DNA of 33,684 nt from Mycobacterium arosiense ATCC BAA-1401 = DSM 45069 (GCF_002086125.1 NZ_MVHG01000054.1:1-33684), one strand, 5' to 3'. Numbered from the stretch's first letter, positions 1 to 7,398 are shown. A program made the numbers and translations. Notes: a model not told the origin generated them from the letters alone.

Positions 1-2
1 AC

Positions 3-290
3 CTTCAATCACTCGGCTACGACACGCCGGTCACCAAATCGGTCCCCGACTCGTACACCACCTTGGCGGACGCAACCTACACCAGAGGAATCGGATTCAC
101 CGACGGCGTACCGAATACGGACCTATCAGCAGTAATCCTCTCTGCCACAGCACGATTAGTGACATACGCCGGTCAGGTCCAGACGTATCAGACGCAGGGA
201 CCCGAGACGATGAGTTTCGGCGCCGCGCCGTTTGCATGGTCGACTGCCGAATTGCTTGTGCTGAACAGGTATCGGGTTCGCGCCAGATGA
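3..290 (+). CDS. Phage head-to-tail adaptor (gp6-like), 5' end outside window
   Basis: The reading frame is open from the first bases and ends at TGA 288-290, so the gene begins left of the window. About 95 residues are visible. The C-terminal part, with a 'SATARL' helix and the ending 'FAWSTAELLVLNRYRVRAR', is typical of mycobacteriophage head-to-tail adaptor proteins, which form the ring between the portal and the stopper. The stop overlaps the next start (ATGA), as expected in a structural operon. TTG at 63 is an unlikely start because the coding sequence before it fits the family. The family assignment is from remembered sequence patterns, not a search. Confidence 0.7.
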   Translation, partial: LQSLGYDTPVTKSVPDSYTTLADATYTRGIGFTDGVPNTDLSAVILSATARLVTYAGQVQTYQTQGPETMSFGAAPFAWSTAELLVLNRYRVRAR

Positions 291-682
291 ACGGGGCGAC
301 AGCGGACCTCTACAGGGCGCCGGCTCGAGACAGAAACGGGGACCCGATCGATGCCGATGGGAATCCGTTGGACATCTACGACCACCAGCTCGGCGGTTAT
401 CTCGGGACAATCGTTGACGTGTGTCAAGGTTCGATCAGTTCTCAGCGATACAACGGCAACGAGGCACGCCAAGAGTCAGCGGATGGACGCGGAACCATCG
501 GCATCAGAAAAGACGCCAAGCTCACTGACGGCACCCCAGCGCCGAAGGTGCGCTACGGGGATCGTCTGGTGATCGGGTCAGTGCGGTATGAGGTTGTCAG
601 TGATAGCAACTGGGATAGCCCGCACGCCCTAACGGGCAGAGTGTTCCCGAGGGTTTGGTACGACGTGACCTACCGCCGCTGA
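287..682 (+). CDS. Phage head-to-tail stopper/connector
   Basis: A 131-residue protein translated from ATG 287, which overlaps the stop of the preceding adaptor gene by 4 bases. The N-terminal part is polar (residues 'RDRNGDPIDADGNPLD'). The C-terminal half is a small beta-barrel-like domain: 'RYGDRLVIGSVRYEVV', then 'WDSPHALTGRVFPRVWYD'. This 'yGDRv..dg..Y.V....W..p..LTG' pattern is typical of head-to-tail stopper proteins of siphophages. An in-frame ATG lies 51 bases further upstream, but the ATGA overlap makes 287 more likely. No tail terminator or major tail gene follows, which is odd for an intact prophage. A paired hairpin region and a gene-poor stretch come next. Confidence 0.65.
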   Translation: MNGATADLYRAPARDRNGDPIDADGNPLDIYDHQLGGYLGTIVDVCQGSISSQRYNGNEARQESADGRGTIGIRKDAKLTDGTPAPKVRYGDRLVIGSVRYEVVSDSNWDSPHALTGRVFPRVWYDVTYRR

Positions 683-692
683 TATAAACGCG

Positions 693-757
693 CCCAAGGT
701 TCCTCCACGCCCCCTTGGGTTTCGCGCTCCCCCGGGTGCCCTTCCACACGCCCGGGG
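693..757 (+). terminator. Two tandem hairpins after the phage connector genes
   Basis: Two inverted repeats stand back to back just after the stopper stop codon. CCCAAGG (693-699) pairs with CCTTGGG (713-719), and CCCCGGG (730-736) pairs with CCCGGGG (751-757). Each is followed by a short T/G-rich tract. Position and structure fit a transcription terminator for the plus-strand phage operon. Neither has a long U tract, so termination is inferred. Confidence 0.5.
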
Positions 758-850
758 TTGAGTTTGCCGCTGACTGAATACCGAAAGGTGGACAAGGGAG
801 CCCCGATCAGCGGATTTGCACGGTGGATTGGAGCCCTACCGTGCCAAAAG

Positions 851-893
851 AAATCCCCCTACCTGTTTTGGTCATTTGCAGGTAGGGGGATTT
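851..893. terminator. Strong hairpin between convergent transcription units
   Basis: A perfect 15-bp inverted repeat: AAATCCCCCTACCTG at 851-865 and its complement at 879-893, with a 13-base loop. The A-rich left arm and T-rich right flank make it work as an intrinsic terminator on either strand. It sits between the plus-strand phage connector genes and the minus-strand small-protein operon (ending at 923), where a bidirectional terminator would be expected. Confidence 0.7.
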
Positions 894-922
894 TCTTATG
901 ACCGGGGAGGTCAACGGTCAGG

Positions 923-1042
923 CTACTCGATTCGCTCGTGCGTGATCGGGGGAAGCGGATCGTGGGGCAGCCAATCCTCAACGATGGGCCAGACAGCGAT
1001 GACTATCAGGGCCACCATCATCCCGATTATGAAACCGACCAT
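923..1042 (-). CDS. Small membrane protein, 39 aa
   Basis: ATG at 1042-1040 opens a 39-codon frame ending at TAG 925-923. It begins MVGFIIGMMVALIVIAVW, one clear hydrophobic transmembrane segment, followed by a short polar tail rich in Pro, Asp and Glu. It starts 3 bases after the stop of the secreted-protein gene upstream, whose last bases (GGATAGAAG) supply a Shine-Dalgarno-like sequence. This makes it the third gene of a tight three-gene unit (131 aa, 71 aa, 39 aa). I do not recognise a family. Small exported or membrane proteins are common in mycobacterial prophages, for example in superinfection exclusion or lysis, but no function is shown here. Confidence 0.6.
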   Translation of the reverse strand: MVGFIIGMMVALIVIAVWPIVEDWLPHDPLPPITHERIE

Positions 1043-1045
1043 CTT

Positions 1046-1261
1046 CTATCCGTTCGGGTTGGGTGCTACTGGGCCGCAGGCTACCGCGACCGGGCTGCAC
1101 AGCGTGGGCAAACCGCCCCATGAGCCGAAGGGGTACATCTCCCAGTCGGGCTGAAGCTGCCCGGGCCACGGCGTGGGTTGCGGCTGATAGGTGCTGTCGG
1201 CGTGGGCTGTCGGGGCGAGGATGCCCAATGCTAGGGCTACGAGGGCGAGTGCGGTTTTCAC
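1046..1261 (-). CDS. Small secreted protein, 71 aa
   Basis: GTG start at 1261-1259 overlaps the stop of the 131-aa gene upstream (GTGA). The protein opens with a typical signal peptide, MKTALALVALALGILAPTAHA, with probable cleavage after AHA. The mature part is about 50 residues, rich in Pro, Gly and Trp, with two Cys ('LCSPVAVACG'). The pattern resembles many short secreted proteins of mycobacteria and their phages, but I do not recognise a named family. It is the middle gene of a three-gene operon near phage connector genes. Confidence 0.7.
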   Translation of the reverse strand: MKTALALVALALGILAPTAHADSTYQPQPTPWPGQLQPDWEMYPFGSWGGLPTLCSPVAVACGPVAPNPNG

Positions 1262-1653
1262 GACACCACCCGGGTAATCTCATCGCACGTCGCGATCAAC
1301 TTCCGGGCCAAATCCAGCGCCTCACTGCGGCTGATTTCCCAAATCATCTTAGGGGCGACCGCCTCGGGCACGATCACCACGACGAACTCGTTTTCGTACA
1401 GGCCGTCTCCCCGCTGCGTCACGTAGGGCGTCACCCGGCCGAGGGTGGGGCCGTAGATTTCGCGCCGCTCCGTGTCCTGGCACTCTTCCCAACAGTCGTC
1501 CGTGTTCCAGCCTTCGGGCAGGGTGATATGCGCGAGGCGCGCCTTGAGCTGGTTGTACCGGACCTCGCTCTGGATGATGCGGAGGATTGATCGGCACTGG
1601 TCGTCGGTGAGCTGGTTGAGCAGGTCGAGCGGGGCGGTTTCAGTTGTGGTCAT
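1258..1653 (-). CDS. Hypothetical protein, 131 aa, first gene of small operon
   Basis: I place the start at ATG 1653, beginning MTTTETAPLDLLNQLTDDQ. It is preceded by a good GAGGAG Shine-Dalgarno 7 bases upstream. The frame stays open further upstream, but that part looks non-coding and has no ribosome site. The protein is soluble and acidic, with an N-terminal helical region (to about residue 45), a Cys-containing stretch 'DDCWEECQDTERREIYGP', and a beta-rich middle ('GLYENEFVVVIVPE'). It is followed by two overlapping or adjacent small exported-protein genes. I do not recognise a family. The position beside phage genes suggests a prophage accessory gene. Confidence 0.6.
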   Translation of the reverse strand: MTTTETAPLDLLNQLTDDQCRSILRIIQSEVRYNQLKARLAHITLPEGWNTDDCWEECQDTERREIYGPTLGRVTPYVTQRGDGLYENEFVVVIVPEAVAPKMIWEISRSEALDLARKLIATCDEITRVVS

Positions 1654-1969
1654 GTGTGGGCTCCTCGCTGTGTAGGGGGGCGAAAACTCGCCCGATAACA
1701 TGGCGCACAGCGTCACCGGATGATCTGCATTTCCCCAGCACTGCACAGCGTTTAACAGGACGGCACTCCGAAGATGCCCGGCGAGCCGAAACGGGTTCAG
1801 CCCAGCAGAGATCGAGATATCAAAAAAGGGAAGTAGTAGCCGCCGCAGCGGCTTGAGGCGATGTGTCACAGTGACAACTAAGCTCTTTTGATCCTGGCAA
1901 TGCCGATCGGATTCAAACCACGGGCCAAGAATGGGTGCGAGTGATTGAGGCCCTGACGGTCCCGGCGGA

Positions 1970-2102
1970 CTACAGCGTGCAGGTCAGATTGGGGCCACAA
2001 TCGATTGTTAACGGCATAGTGCAGCCGGAAGCCGTGAGGGCGGCGAAGGTGAGGATCAGACCAAGAGCAACTTTGTATTTCAGAGTATTTCAGACCGGAC
2101 AT
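1970..2102 (-). pseudogene. Tiny lipoprotein gene broken by a 10-bp tandem duplication
   Basis: ATG 2102 has a GGAG ribosome site 5 bases upstream and encodes MSGLKY. The frame is then lost at a perfect tandem duplication of a 10-bp unit (2075-2094). With one copy removed, the frame continues as KVALGLILTFAALTASGC followed by about 16 residues with two more Cys, ending at TAG 1972-1970, 40 residues in all. That restored product is a textbook lipoprotein signal (Lys, hydrophobic core, ASGC lipobox). The shifted frame actually present gives a charged, unconvincing 70-odd-residue tail. Reconstruction of the parent gene is inference; the duplication and signal peptide are directly visible. Confidence 0.55.
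2075..2094 (+). repeat. 10-bp perfect tandem duplication
   Basis: GTATTTCAGA occurs twice with no gap. Because 10 is not a multiple of 3, one extra copy shifts the reading frame of the lipoprotein gene on the minus strand. Replication slippage is the simplest origin. Confidence 0.9.
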
Positions 2103-2413
2103 GACCACTCCGCCCCAAGGAGAAATCTGAAGCCCGAGGGTATGAATATTATGCGCCGCCCCCTTATATGAGTATGGGAACGAGTAATTACTACCGAATT
2201 ACATCATCTGACTGAAAGCAGTCGAGTGTAGGTCGTCATTTTTGGACTATCAAATGCGTGACCGCAGAACGGAAGTCGCCAAAATCGAGTAAATAGGTTG
2301 GGGTAGAAAAGGATATTCATTTGGTCTGAAGCGCGAGATCGAACTTTCAGTACGGAATTTCCGCCCGGCGCCTGACTGCAGGTACGGCATTTCGTTCCGT
2401 AGGCTCAGGTGCT
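2103..2413. other. AT-richer intergenic stretch upstream of the GH172 gene
   Basis: About 310 bases without a supportable gene, clearly lower in GC than its surroundings. A small inverted repeat, GTAATT (2184-2189) with AATTAC (2197-2202), could be a regulator site. No confident promoter could be picked. The base composition suggests imported or decayed phage-related DNA next to the chromosomal gene that follows. Confidence 0.4.
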
Positions 2414-4456
2414 ATGTCGGTGGCAGCGCGGTTATGCACCGCGGCATTCGCGCTGCTGCTGTGGACGATTCCCGCCACCGGCGCGGCCGGGGCGGAGCCG
2501 GCCATGCCCACGACGAAACAAATCGGCGAAAGATTGGTCGGCTGGGACACCTACCGGCGGCTGGATCGGCTGCCGTATCTGAACCCCGGTTCGCAGACTC
2601 TGCAGGTGTCCAGCTTTGATCGCAGTGGCGGCGATTTCGACATATCGACCGGCAATCGCAACGGTAGCGGCGGGTGCCTGGCGGCGGGGGGCGCCGGCTG
2701 TGTCATCGCGGAGGATCACGGTGCCGGAGAGATCGATTCGATCTGGTTGACCCGCGACGGCGGCAATCTCCGCGCTCTGGGAAACATCCGCATCGAGCTG
2801 GACGGGCAGGCCGTGGTCGATACCCCCTTGCAATCGTTGGTCGATGGCAACTTGGGGGCGCCCTTCGTGTGGCCGCTGGTGGCCAACGCCGCGCAATCGC
2901 CGGGGGGCGACTACATCAAGGTGCCGATGCCGTATCGGCGCTCGATGCGGGTCAGCGTCACATCCCATTTGGAGTATTACCACGTCGACTATCGGCAGTT
3001 TCCCAGCGCCGACGGGATCACCACCTTTTCATCCACCGATCCCGCAATCGACGTGCTGGACACGCTCCGCGCCGCCGGTACGGCCGACCCCAAACCGGCG
3101 GCCACCGTTGCCGCGCACAGCAATCGGATCATCGAGCTGGCCGCCGGCGCCGGACAAACCATCGCCGAATCGACCGGCCCGGCCAGTATCTCGGCGCTGC
3201 GGCTGGAGCTTGCCGAGCCGGCGGCTGGACAGCTGACCGGTTTGCGCCTGCAGGTCGAGTTCGACGGCCGTACCATGGTGGACTCCCCACGGGGGGAATT
3301 CTTCGGCGCCGGGCTGGGTGCCAACTCCGTGCGATCGCTGATGTTCGCCGCCACTCCACAGCCCGACGGATCGCTGGTGCTATGCGCTTGGTGGCCAATG
3401 CCTTTCGCGCATTCGGCTCGCGTCACACTCGTCAACGCGGGCGCCGAGGCGGTATCGGGGATAGACAGCGACGTCACCACCACACCCGACGGCCAGTGGG
3501 CGCCCGCGCTGAGCAGCGGCCGAGCCGGCTATTTCACCGCACGCTCACATGCCGGGCCGACTGCGCTCCGTCAGGACTGGTTGTTCGCCGAGGAGCAAGG
3601 ACACGGCAAATTCGTCGGTGTCAGCCAGACCATCCGCGGCTATCGAACCAAAACCGCGTTCAGTGATGAGGCCCCTTACTTTCTCGAGGGCGCCGAGCGG
3701 GTCTATACCGACGGCGCCGCGTCCCCGCAGTGGTACGGCACCGGCACCGAGGACCTTTATGAGGGTGGCTGGTACTTCAAGGACGGCACCCACTTCAGTG
3801 ACCCACTCAACGGCCAGCCTGATCAACGCACCGCCGCCGGCGGTTGCGCCGATTACTGTGTCGCCGTTTATCGGATCATGCTGGCCGACGCCATCGGCTA
3901 TCACTCTGCGATTCGATTCGGCATCGAGCACGGCAAACGGAACATGGTCCAACCCGATTACGGCTCAACCGCATTCCTGTACACACAGCCGGACGCCGTT
4001 GTCGCCGGCGGCGATGACGTCAGTCCAACGGACTTCGTCAATCGAGTCCTGCACGGCTACACCGACTCCGACGCGAACGACCAGTTACTGGTCAGCGAAT
4101 ATGAAGGCACTCAGGACATCCTGCCCGTCGTCGGCTCCGTTCGGACCGCCAAGGGCGCGATCACGTTTCACGTTCGGATCGATCCGGATAACCGGGGCAT
4201 CTTGCTGCGGCGCACATCGGATCAGGCCACCGGCTTTCAGTCGGCCGACGTTGCGGTTGACGGCACACCCGCGGGCAACTGGCTGCAGCCGCGCAGCAAC
4301 AGCTTCCACCGGTGGCTGGACGACACCTACCTGGTGCCGCGATCGGTCACGGGAGGCAAGGCGGAGGTGACGATCACCCTGACGCCCGCCGCCGACTCAC
4401 CGCCCTGGACCGCCGGCCGCTACCACGTCGATACGCTGGCGGGACCCTCCGACTAA
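2414..4456 (+). CDS. Secreted GH172 (DUF2961) glycosidase, candidate D-arabinofuranosidase
   Basis: 680 residues. Residues 1-28 form a Sec signal peptide (hydrophobic core AAFALLLW, cleavage near AAGA), so the enzyme acts outside the membrane. The rest fits DUF2961, now glycoside hydrolase family 172. The diagnostic segment is 'FLEGAERVYTDG' followed by 'YGTGTEDLYEGGW'. Glu425 and Glu446 are 21 residues apart, the same spacing as the nucleophile and acid/base (Glu270/Glu291) I recall for the Bifidobacterium difructose dianhydride synthase/fructofuranosidase. GH172 also includes D-arabinofuranosidases active on mycobacterial arabinan, so cell-wall arabinogalactan or lipoarabinomannan is the likeliest substrate (inference). 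ATG 2414 follows a modest CAGG site. The 3' end overlaps the convergent rhomboid-like gene by 60 bp. Confidence 0.8.
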   Translation: MSVAARLCTAAFALLLWTIPATGAAGAEPAMPTTKQIGERLVGWDTYRRLDRLPYLNPGSQTLQVSSFDRSGGDFDISTGNRNGSGGCLAAGGAGCVIAEDHGAGEIDSIWLTRDGGNLRALGNIRIELDGQAVVDTPLQSLVDGNLGAPFVWPLVANAAQSPGGDYIKVPMPYRRSMRVSVTSHLEYYHVDYRQFPSADGITTFSSTDPAIDVLDTLRAAGTADPKPAATVAAHSNRIIELAAGAGQTIAESTGPASISALRLELAEPAAGQLTGLRLQVEFDGRTMVDSPRGEFFGAGLGANSVRSLMFAATPQPDGSLVLCAWWPMPFAHSARVTLVNAGAEAVSGIDSDVTTTPDGQWAPALSSGRAGYFTARSHAGPTALRQDWLFAEEQGHGKFVGVSQTIRGYRTKTAFSDEAPYFLEGAERVYTDGAASPQWYGTGTEDLYEGGWYFKDGTHFSDPLNGQPDQRTAAGGCADYCVAVYRIMLADAIGYHSAIRFGIEHGKRNMVQPDYGSTAFLYTQPDAVVAGGDDVSPTDFVNRVLHGYTDSDANDQLLVSEYEGTQDILPVVGSVRTAKGAITFHVRIDPDNRGILLRRTSDQATGFQSADVAVDGTPAGNWLQPRSNSFHRWLDDTYLVPRSVTGGKAEVTITLTPAADSPPWTAGRYHVDTLAGPSD

Positions 4457-5227
4457 CGAGCGGTTGGTGGCCAGTCCGATGAGCGCGCCGGCCAGCCCGC
4501 CGGCCGGCGCCATCAGCGAAGGCCCGGCGAGCAGGAGATAGCCGAACGCGACAGCTACCATGAGCAACGCCTGGTGCAGGGGTGCGCGAGAGTCCGTCGA
4601 CCGCAACCGGAACGACAACCCGATGCCGAGCAGCAACGCCACCACATGGCCGACGGCGGTGAAGTCCGCACCCGCGGCCGCCACCACCGCGGTCCCCAGC
4701 CACCAGCCCGTCCAGACCCGGCGCCGACGCGCCGGGATCGTGGCCGTGAAGGCGCCGAGCACGCACACCGCGCCGTAACTGATTCCCACGTCGCTGGCCC
4801 GGGCGACGGAAACCGGCAGCATGCCGGTTTTGATGGCGGCGACCAGTCCGACCGCAACGATCAATGTGGCGCCGATGTGCCCGACGGCGAAGGTGACGAG
4901 CAATCCTCTGCCGCACCAGAGGAGTTCACCCAAGGCCAACAGGCAGACCAGCCCGGGCAGCCAGAAGAACAGATCGCCGCCGTCGTCGAGGAAAGCGCTT
5001 CCGATCAAGGTGCCCAGGTGACCGCGCCCCAGGTTGTGCACGTTGGTGCTCAGTCGGCTCACGGCGACCTCGCGCGCGTGCGGGCCCAGCCCGGTGAGGA
5101 TGAGATCGATGGCGAGCAAGATCACCGCATAGCTTGCTGTCACTCGAATCGACGTTGCACCGGGCAGGGCACGCAGCGACGCCCGAGCCCAACGCAGGGC
5201 GCTGTCGCGGGTAGCGGCGAGCGTCAT
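4397..5227 (-). CDS. Rhomboid-like polytopic membrane protein
   Basis: 276 residues from ATG 5227 (MTLAATRDSALRW). The frame is open further upstream, but that sequence is Arg-rich and unconvincing. Several hydrophobic helices follow a first one at 'YAVILLAIDLILTGL', and the extracytoplasmic loop reads 'LGRGHLGTLIGSAFLDDGG'. This matches the actinobacterial rhomboid-like family. The catalytic region is unusual: the Ser of the classic GxSG motif appears as 'VGISYGAV', with one extra residue before the Gly. A possible partner His is in 'AVGHVVALLLGIG', like the TM6 HxxGxxxG of rhomboids. Whether it is an active protease is unclear. It overlaps the 3' end of the GH172 gene tail to tail. Confidence 0.7.
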   Translation of the reverse strand: MTLAATRDSALRWARASLRALPGATSIRVTASYAVILLAIDLILTGLGPHAREVAVSRLSTNVHNLGRGHLGTLIGSAFLDDGGDLFFWLPGLVCLLALGELLWCGRGLLVTFAVGHIGATLIVAVGLVAAIKTGMLPVSVARASDVGISYGAVCVLGAFTATIPARRRRVWTGWWLGTAVVAAAGADFTAVGHVVALLLGIGLSFRLRSTDSRAPLHQALLMVAVAFGYLLLAGPSLMAPAGGLAGALIGLATNRSLVGGSRQRIDVVAAGGPGR

Positions 5228-5331
5228 GGGTTCACCGTGCGTGTTCCGCGGCCGGCGCGCCTCGTTCTTAACGAGGCCTTCACACGCGCGCCGCAAATCT
5301 TCACGGATCGCCAGGGCCCCGTGATGTCCAC

Positions 5332-5949
5332 TTAAAGAGCGGTGATCGCGGCGACGGCCTCGTCGGCGGTCACAATGGCCGAGGCGTAGTTGGGCATGTT
5401 CACCTCGAGGGCGGCGTGCATTTCGGTATCCGAGTAGTCGGCCGTGGCGTCTCGGACCACGGTGACGTCATAACCGAGTTCGGCGGCGAACCGAACCGTC
5501 GCCTCGACGCAGGTGTGCGCGATCAAACCCATCACGATGACCCGCTCGATGCCATGGCGTTTGAGTTGCAGGTCCAAGTCGGTGTTGGCGAACCCGCTCG
5601 AACACCAATGTTCGTCAGCAACGATGTCGCCCGGCTGCGGCTCGAACCCGGGGCGGATCTCACCGCCCCAGGTGCCGTACTCAAAAGCCTTGCGCGACCA
5701 GGCCGCTCGTTGCACCGGCGCGACGTATTTCCACGTTTCATAATCGCCCGGCCGGTATCGGCGATGCAGCGCATAAAACACGCGCAGGTTTGCGCCGCGG
5801 GCGGCGTCAAGTACCTGCTGCATATGGGTAATACAGTCATTGCCCTCGATGACGCCCCGCAATCGATCCCACACTTTCCCGCCGGGAGAGATGAAGTCGT
5901 TGTAGGGGTCGATCAGCAGGAGCGCGGTCGCCGATTTGTCATACGTCAC
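5332..5949 (-). CDS. Isochorismatase-family cysteine hydrolase
   Basis: About 205 residues from GTG 5949 (VTYDKSATALLLIDPYNDF), which has a GGGAG ribosome site upstream and begins 7 bases after the SDR stop. An alternative ATG at 5991 would overlap the SDR gene by 35 bp. The family's catalytic features are visible: Asp in 'LLIDPYNDF' and nucleophilic Cys in 'LIAHTCVEATVRFAAELGY', followed by 'VTVVRDATADYS'. Members hydrolyse amides, isochorismate or similar small molecules; the substrate here cannot be read. It is the last gene of an operon with an SDR and a hotdog thioesterase. Confidence 0.85.
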   Translation of the reverse strand: MTYDKSATALLLIDPYNDFISPGGKVWDRLRGVIEGNDCITHMQQVLDAARGANLRVFYALHRRYRPGDYETWKYVAPVQRAAWSRKAFEYGTWGGEIRPGFEPQPGDIVADEHWCSSGFANTDLDLQLKRHGIERVIVMGLIAHTCVEATVRFAAELGYDVTVVRDATADYSDTEMHAALEVNMPNYASAIVTADEAVAAITAL

Positions 5950-5956
5950 TTGACCA

Positions 5957-6721
5957 TCATCTCCCGACCGCCCCCGGGATGAACGGGACATCGTCGGGCG
6001 CCGCGTGGCGGGCGGTCAGCAGCGCCCTGGCCGCCCCGCCGATCGGAATGCGTAGCGGCAGTTGCGGTTTCTCGGCGGCATCGACCACCTCGGCCGCGAC
6101 CTGTTCGGGGGTGATCATTCCGGCGCGGACCCCGCCACCCCGCAGGATCGCCGCGTAGGGATCGTCGGGGAGCGTGTAGGTGGTCACGTCGTCGAGCGCC
6201 CCGGAGCTCACCGCACCGGGCTCCAGCAGCGCGGCCTGAATCCCGAACGGCGCGACCTCGATCGCCAGCGCCTCGACCAAAGCTTCCAGCGCCCACTTCG
6301 TCGCCGCATATGCCGCACCGGGCGGCAGCACGACACGCCCGAGGACGCTGGACATGAACAGCAGCTTCCCGTCGCCCCGGGCCCTCATCTGCGGCAGAAC
6401 CGCCTGAGCCACCCGGATCCCGCCGACGGTGTTGAGGTTGAGCAGCCGCTGTAGCTCGGCCAGCGGCGTGGCTTCCACGGCGGCATAGAAGATGACTCCG
6501 GCATTGGCGACGACGATGTCGATGTCGCCGGCGGCGTCGACGGCCGCGGTGACGCTGGCATCGTCGGTGACGTCGAGGGGCAGCCGCTGGGCGACGTCGA
6601 GGTCCGCCAATGTGCGGGGATCACGGGCGGTGGCGACCACGCGGTGGCCGCGCGCGGCGAACTCGGTGGCGATGGCGCGGCCGATGCCGCGGTTGGCGCC
6701 GGTGATCAAAACGGAAGTCAT
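5957..6721 (-). CDS. Short-chain dehydrogenase/reductase
   Basis: 254 residues, normal length for a classical SDR. The Rossmann cofactor motif TGANRGIG is at residues 7-14, 'NAG' follows strand 4, and the catalytic Ser/Tyr/Lys are in 'FMSSVLGRV' and 'AYAATKWALE'. 'ATARD' after strand 2 suggests NADP(H) preference, since an Arg rather than an acidic residue sits there (inference). Its ATG overlaps the stop of the thioesterase gene (ATGA), so the two are translationally coupled. The substrate is unknown, though the neighbours suggest degradation of a small acyl or aromatic compound. Confidence 0.9.
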   Translation of the reverse strand: MTSVLITGANRGIGRAIATEFAARGHRVVATARDPRTLADLDVAQRLPLDVTDDASVTAAVDAAGDIDIVVANAGVIFYAAVEATPLAELQRLLNLNTVGGIRVAQAVLPQMRARGDGKLLFMSSVLGRVVLPPGAAYAATKWALEALVEALAIEVAPFGIQAALLEPGAVSSGALDDVTTYTLPDDPYAAILRGGGVRAGMITPEQVAAEVVDAAEKPQLPLRIPIGGAARALLTARHAAPDDVPFIPGAVGR

Positions 6722-7311
6722 GGCGTGCCGGTCCCTTCGTTCTTACTGTTGCCGTTGTATTGGGATGCGCGACTGGGTAATTCGAAGATCAACAGCGTGC
6801 TGCTCGCGGTTGCGACGAGCGCTCCGGACGCGTCGGTGGCCGTCGCCTCGGTGAACCCGATGCGCGCGCCCGCCTTGACCACGGTGCCAACCGCGGTCAG
6901 TGGACCGCTGGCCACGGTGACGGCTTTGAGGTAATTGACCTTGATTTCGACCGACGTGTAGCCGAGGCCCACCGCGAGCGTGGTGTGCAATGCGCAGCCG
7001 GTGACCGTGTCCAATAGCGTGCACAGGGTGCCGCCGTGCACGGTGCCCAGCGGGTTGTACATGGACCCGTCGGGTGTGCAGGTGAACGTGACGCGACCGC
7101 TGCGGACCTCTGTGACGCGCATCTGGACGAGCTCACCGATCGGCGGTGGCGGCAACCGCCCGCCGGACACCGCGCGCCAGTAGGAGAGGCCGGACATCGA
7201 CGCGGCGGCGGCCTGGGTGGTGAGCGGGTCACGCCAGGTGATCAGCCTCGACTGAGGGTCGCCCCATCCCACATCCTCGGCGTCGTCGACGCGAGCGTCC
7301 GAATACACCAT
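6718..7311 (-). CDS. PaaI-type hotdog thioesterase
   Basis: 197 residues from ATG 7311, which has an AGGGG site 6 bases upstream. The C-terminal about 130 residues form a hotdog domain. 'NPLGTVHGGTLCTLLDTVTG' carries the HGG motif of the PaaI/YbgC acyl-CoA thioesterases, followed by 'VEIKVNYLKAV' and 'GARIGFTEATATD'. The first 60 residues are less conserved. It is the first gene of a three-gene operon (thioesterase, SDR, isochorismatase-like), divergent from a TetR gene whose two operator-like palindromes lie in the shared 92-bp gap. It probably hydrolyses a CoA thioester made in the same pathway. Confidence 0.85.
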   Translation of the reverse strand: MVYSDARVDDAEDVGWGDPQSRLITWRDPLTTQAAAASMSGLSYWRAVSGGRLPPPPIGELVQMRVTEVRSGRVTFTCTPDGSMYNPLGTVHGGTLCTLLDTVTGCALHTTLAVGLGYTSVEIKVNYLKAVTVASGPLTAVGTVVKAGARIGFTEATATDASGALVATASSTLLIFELPSRASQYNGNSKNEGTGTP

Positions 7312-7328
7312 GCCATACCCCTCGTAGG

Positions 7329-7342
7329 AAACTGATCGGTTT
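7329..7342. promoter_or_regulatory. Operator-like palindrome 1 of TetR/thioesterase divergon
   Basis: AAACTGATCGGTTT is a 14-bp palindrome with one mismatched pair. It lies 18 bp upstream of the thioesterase ATG. It shares the AAAC(C/T)GA and CGGTTT half-sites with a second site 52 bp away (centre to centre) in the same divergent gap. This is the usual arrangement of a TetR repressor controlling itself and the divergent operon (inference). Confidence 0.55.
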
Positions 7343-7380
7343 ACTTGATTTTGGCCAGGCTAGCAATCTGCGACTCACTT

Positions 7381-7398
7381 GTAAACCGAACGGTGTAC
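7381..7398. promoter_or_regulatory. Operator-like palindrome 2, overlapping the tetR promoter
   Basis: GTAAACCGAACGGTGTAC is an 18-bp imperfect palindrome (arms GTAAACCG and CGGTGTAC, one mismatch, central AA). It overlaps a good -10 box, TACTAT, at 7396-7401. That box is 8 bases before ATG 7410, a spacing that suggests a leaderless or nearly leaderless tetR message. Binding here would block the promoter, giving autorepression. Confidence 0.6.

Noticed and set aside
1878..2108. 76-codon frame over the broken lipoprotein gene
   Set aside because: Only its first six codons look real; the rest is the shifted frame after the 10-bp duplication.
2674..3666. 330-codon frame within the GH172 gene
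   Set aside because: Overlaps the well-supported GH172 frame on the same strand and is Arg-rich, the usual GC-bias shadow.
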